From Actinomycetes bacterium (GTDB taxonomy: Bacteria > Actinomycetota > Acidimicrobiia > Acidimicrobiales > RAAP-2), in assembly GCA_021805305.1 (NCBI GenBank), contig JAJZFO010000272.1, positions 1 through 9,757 on the forward strand: 9,757 bases of DNA. Reading direction: 5' to 3'. Shown piece after piece: positions 7,249 to 9,757 of the stretch. Position numbers and translations under genes: made by a program. The notes under the pieces are model-generated. The model worked only from the letters and a program-made list of their open reading frames with translations. It ran no database searches and was not told the DNA's origin. Numbering within the stretch: the stretch's first letter is position 1; each line of letters starts with the position of its first letter.

Positions 7249-7904
7249 TCCGCGTCGCCTGGCTGGTGGCGGCCAAGGATCTGCGCATCGAGGCGCGCAG
7301 TCGCGTCCTGCTGTGGCAGGTGCTGCCCTTCGCCGTGATCGCGCTGCTGCTCTCGGGCCTCGCCCTCGGTCCCGCCCAGGCGGGGGCGTCGTCGGCCGGG
7401 CCTGGGTTGTTCTACCTGGTCACCCTCTTCGTCGCGCTACTCATGATCAACCGCTCCCAGGCCCTGGAGAACGCGCCGGGCACCCGGGCCTCGGTCGCGA
7501 CGCTCGGACTTGATCCGGCGGGGGTGTTCCTCGGCAAGGCGCTCGCCCTCACGGTGGAGCTCTGGGTGACCGGGGCGGTCCTGCTGATGGGATCGGTCCT
7601 GGTCCTGCACACCGATCTCCTGGGCACCCTGCGGGCGCTGCCGAGCATCCTCGTCACGCTCGCGGCCCTGGCCGCAGCCGGTACGCTTTACGGAGCACTC
7701 ACGCAGGGCGGCGACGGCCCGGCCACCTTGTTGCCGGTCCTGACCCTTCCGGCATTCGCCCCATTGCTGATTGCGGGGGAGCGCTCCTTCAGCGCCGCCC
7801 TGCAGGGGGGAGCACTGTGGCAGTGGTGGGTCATCGTGGTGGTCGCCCTGGTGGCCTACGGCGCGGTGGGAATTCTGCTTTACGGTGTTTTGGAGGAATC
7901 ATGA
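7245..7904 (+). CDS. ccmB: Cytochrome c maturation membrane protein CcmB
   Basis: Membrane partner of CcmA in the heme-handling ABC complex. It has 219 residues, the usual CcmB length. The N-terminal cytoplasmic stretch AAKDLRIEARSR (9-20) is the family's conserved start. Six membrane segments are predicted at about 21-42, 54-70, 95-120, 131-152, 160-177 and 190-214. The segment LTLPAFAPLLIAGE (166-179) resembles the conserved CcmB LPFFLPLLI-type motif. The GTG at 7245 overlaps the ccmA stop, and the TGA overlaps the ccmC ATG (ATGA), which indicates translational coupling. No histidine or cysteine cluster points to direct heme binding, as expected for this subunit. Confidence 0.94.
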   Translation: MIRVAWLVAAKDLRIEARSRVLLWQVLPFAVIALLLSGLALGPAQAGASSAGPGLFYLVTLFVALLMINRSQALENAPGTRASVATLGLDPAGVFLGKALALTVELWVTGAVLLMGSVLVLHTDLLGTLRALPSILVTLAALAAAGTLYGALTQGGDGPATLLPVLTLPAFAPLLIAGERSFSAALQGGALWQWWVIVVVALVAYGAVGILLYGVLEES

Positions 7905-8617
7905 TCAAGCTCTCCCAGCGACTACTGGGTCCGGTGACGCTCCTCCTCCTGGGCCTCACCTTCTGGTTGGGGCTGTGGGTGACGCCGCCCGACGCGGTCC
8001 AGGGAGACCTCGTGCGCCTGCTCTACGTGCATCCGCCCATCGCCTGGGTCGCGCTCTACGTCTCCTTCGGCACGGCCACGGTGGCGAGCTGCCTCTACCT
8101 GTGGCGGCGCACGCGCTCGATGACCATGGACCGCATCGCGTACTGCGCGATGGAGATCAGCGTGGTCTTCATCGCCCTGACCTTGATCACGGGTTCGATC
8201 TGGGGTCGACCCACCTGGGGGGTCTGGTGGGCGTGGGACGCGCGACTCACCTCCACGGCGATTCTGGGGGTCTTCGCCCTGGCGTACCTGGCGCTGCGTC
8301 GCGCCAACGACGACGCGGACCAGCGGGCTCGGCGAAGCGCGGTCTTCGCCATCTTGACCGCGATCAACGTGCCCATCATCCATTTCTCGGTGCTGTGGTG
8401 GAAGACCCTGCACCAGGGAGCGTCCGTGCTGACCTCGACGGGACAGCTCAACGTGCACGGCACCATGCTCTGGACGATGCTGACCGGCTTCGTAGGTTTC
8501 ACCCTCCTCTTCTTCTGGCTCCTGCGCGAGCGCTACCGTCTCGAGGTCACGCGCGAGCGTCTCGTCGCCACGACCGTCGACGAGGCGCTCAGCCAGCGTC
8601 GACGCGAGGGCGTCTGA
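7901..8617 (+). CDS. ccmC: Heme-handling protein CcmC
   Basis: Integral membrane protein of the heme-handling family that loads heme onto CcmE outside the membrane. It has 238 residues with about six membrane segments. The tryptophan-rich periplasmic segment is WGRPTWGVWWAWDARLTS (101-118). The two family heme-ligand histidines are H44 (VHPPIAW) and H171 (WWKTLHQG), matching His60 and His184 of E. coli CcmC. The ATG at 7901 has GGAGG 4 nt upstream and overlaps the ccmB stop. CcsA, the System II relative, is unlikely because the order ccmA-B-C-D-E follows. Confidence 0.97.
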   Translation: MIKLSQRLLGPVTLLLLGLTFWLGLWVTPPDAVQGDLVRLLYVHPPIAWVALYVSFGTATVASCLYLWRRTRSMTMDRIAYCAMEISVVFIALTLITGSIWGRPTWGVWWAWDARLTSTAILGVFALAYLALRRANDDADQRARRSAVFAILTAINVPIIHFSVLWWKTLHQGASVLTSTGQLNVHGTMLWTMLTGFVGFTLLFFWLLRERYRLEVTRERLVATTVDEALSQRRREGV

Positions 8618-8706
8618 TGGGCTACGTCATCGCCGGCTACGCGGTCGCCTTCGGCGGCCTCGCCCTCTACACCCTCTCGATCTACTGGCGAGGTCGCCGT
8701 GGCTGA
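8617..8706 (+). CDS. ccmD: Small membrane protein CcmD
   Basis: A 29-residue protein: MGYVIAGYAVAFGGLAL, then a membrane segment to about residue 22, then the basic end YWRGRRG. The position between ccmC and ccmE, one hydrophobic helix and a positively charged C-terminus all fit CcmD, which stabilises the CcmC-CcmE complex and helps release holo-CcmE. It is far shorter than the E. coli protein (about 69 residues). The ATG overlaps the ccmC stop by one nt (TGATG), and its stop lies 8 nt inside ccmE. Short genes like this are easily missed by gene callers. Confidence 0.88.
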   Translation: MGYVIAGYAVAFGGLALYTLSIYWRGRRG

Positions 8707-9184
8707 CACCTCGTCGCTCGACGCCCTGGCGCCGGTGGCGCCGCCGAGGGCGTCGTCGCGCTCGTCGCGTCGATCGATCGCGGTCATCGCGGTGCTGGTG
8801 CTCGTCGTGGTCGTGCTGTTGAGCCAGGGACTGCTCACCTCGCTCAACTACTTCGAGACCGTGGACCAGGCCCTCGGCCAGCGGGCGTCGCTCGGCACCA
8901 AGGTCATCCGGCTCGAGGGCGTCGTGCAGCCCGGGTCGATCTCGCGCACCAACGACGGCGCCTCCTTCACGCTGAGCGGATCGCGCTCGAACCACGTGTT
9001 CGTCACCGCCCAGGGCTCGCCCCCGCAACTCTTCCAGGCGAACATCCCCGTGGTGGTGGTCGGACACTTCGCCTCGTCGACGTCGCTCGACTTCGTGGGG
9101 ACCCAGATCATGGTCAAGCATTCCTCGTCGTACATCGCCGCGCACCCCAGTCGGGTGAAGGCGCCGAACGGAACGAGTCGATGA
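8699..9184 (+). CDS. ccmE: Periplasmic heme chaperone CcmE
   Basis: Membrane-anchored chaperone that binds heme covalently and delivers it to the CcmF-containing ligation complex. It has 161 residues: a basic cytoplasmic N-terminus (about 17-26), one membrane segment (about 27-44) and an exported beta-barrel domain. The heme-binding motif is VKHSSSY (139-145), with H141 as the covalent heme histidine and Y145 as the axial tyrosine, giving the classical H-x3-Y form rather than the C-x3-Y form found in some archaea and sulfate reducers. The segment FETVDQAL (52-59) and VQPGSISR (76-83) fit the family fold. The GTG at 8699 overlaps ccmD by 8 nt, and the stop overlaps ccmF by 4 nt (ATGA). The tail is short and lacks the PPE stretch of proteobacterial CcmE. 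Confidence 0.94.
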   Translation: MADTSSLDALAPVAPPRASSRSSRRSIAVIAVLVLVVVVLLSQGLLTSLNYFETVDQALGQRASLGTKVIRLEGVVQPGSISRTNDGASFTLSGSRSNHVFVTAQGSPPQLFQANIPVVVVGHFASSTSLDFVGTQIMVKHSSSYIAAHPSRVKAPNGTSR

Positions 9185-9757
9185 CCTTGACGTGGATGGG
9201 GCGCGTCGCGCTCGATGTCGCATTCCTCGCCTGCGTCGCCGGCATCGTCGCCCAGGCCCTGACGATCCGTGGCCGGCGTTCGCGCGCCGCGCTCTGGGGC
9301 ACCGTCGCGCTCCTCGGCGTGGTCGGCGCGGTCGGGGTCATGCAGTTCGCCCTGGTGACCCACAACTTCTCCTTGGCCTACGTGGCCGAGAACAACGCCA
9401 CCTTCACGCCACTGATCTATTCCATCACCGGCATGTGGTCCGCCCTCGAGGGGTCGCTCCTGCTGTGGGCGCTGGTGCTGACGGCATTGACGCTCGCGGT
9501 CATCCGTCACTACCGCGAGGAGTCCACCGACGCGGTGGTCGCCTGGGCGACCCTGGTGATGTTCGTCGTCGGCGCCTTCTTCATCTTGTTGATGGTCGGA
9601 CCCGCGGACCCCTTCTTGGCGAACCCCGCGCACGTCCTGCAGGGGGCCGGACCCAACGCGCTGCTCCAGGACAACCCCCTCGTCGCGGTGCACCCGCCGC
9701 TGCTCTACGCCGGCTTCGTGGGCTTCTCGGTGCCCTTCGCCTTCGCCATCGCCATGC
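9181..9757 (+). CDS. ccmF: Heme lyase subunit CcmF, N-terminal part (cut by window edge)
   Basis: Large membrane protein that ligates heme to apocytochrome c on the outside of the membrane with CcmH-type partners. The first 192 residues are visible out of about 640 expected. Family marks are THNFSLAYVAENN (60-72), YSITGMWSALEGSLLLW (80-96, the conserved WxxxEGSLLLW), PNALLQDNPLVAVHPPLLYA (158-177) and GFSVPFAFA (181-189). H171 in HPPLLY corresponds to heme-ligand His173 of E. coli CcmF. The ATG at 9181 overlaps the ccmE stop. The tryptophan-rich heme-binding segment is beyond the right edge. The reading frame is open to the end of the window. Confidence 0.96.
   Translation, partial: MTLTWMGRVALDVAFLACVAGIVAQALTIRGRRSRAALWGTVALLGVVGAVGVMQFALVTHNFSLAYVAENNATFTPLIYSITGMWSALEGSLLLWALVLTALTLAVIRHYREESTDAVVAWATLVMFVVGAFFILLMVGPADPFLANPAHVLQGAGPNALLQDNPLVAVHPPLLYAGFVGFSVPFAFAIAM

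Overview
The window is GC-rich chromosomal DNA read almost entirely as genes, with third codon positions dominated by G and C. The valyl-tRNA synthetase type, the TAnnnT -10 boxes and the start codons with no Shine-Dalgarno sequence all suggest an actinobacterium, possibly of the Acidimicrobiia. That placement is inference: no rRNA gene is present to settle it.

Layout. Positions 1-2128 hold two divergent aminoacyl-tRNA synthetase genes, valS (minus strand, cut by the left edge) and cysS (plus strand), sharing a 101-bp promoter region. Positions 2137-2494 hold a self-contained cold-shock gene with its own promoter, structured leader and strong intrinsic terminator. Positions 2493-3782 hold an acyl-CoA dehydrogenase gene with a promoter and a long inverted repeat at the predicted transcription start. 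It converges on a minus-strand pair (positions 5535 to 3880), a family-4-like glycosyltransferase followed by a TetR-type regulator. An 11-bp triple tandem repeat lies between the convergent genes. From 5631 to the right edge, everything is on the plus strand: gmd (GDP-mannose 4,6-dehydratase), then ccmA, ccmB, ccmC, a tiny ccmD, ccmE and the first part of ccmF. The ccm genes overlap by 1 to 8 nt.

How the genes work together. The ccm genes encode System I cytochrome c maturation. CcmA and CcmB, with CcmC and CcmD, release heme-loaded CcmE, and CcmF attaches the heme to apocytochrome c outside the membrane. The CcmE heme histidine, the CcmC WWAWD segment with its flanking histidines and the CcmF HPP motif are all intact. 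gmd supplies a GDP-deoxyhexose precursor, and the divergent glycosyltransferase may act in the same cell-surface glycan pathway. The TetR regulator may control the dehydrogenase; the inverted repeat at the dehydrogenase promoter is a plausible operator. Both of these links are inference.

I found no CRISPR array, tRNA, rRNA, insertion sequence, prophage or defence gene. The most interesting signals are the use of System I in an apparent actinobacterium, the candidate TetR operator, the leaderless-start pattern and the structured leaders of the cold-shock and gmd genes. I do not see a wholly new biological system here.
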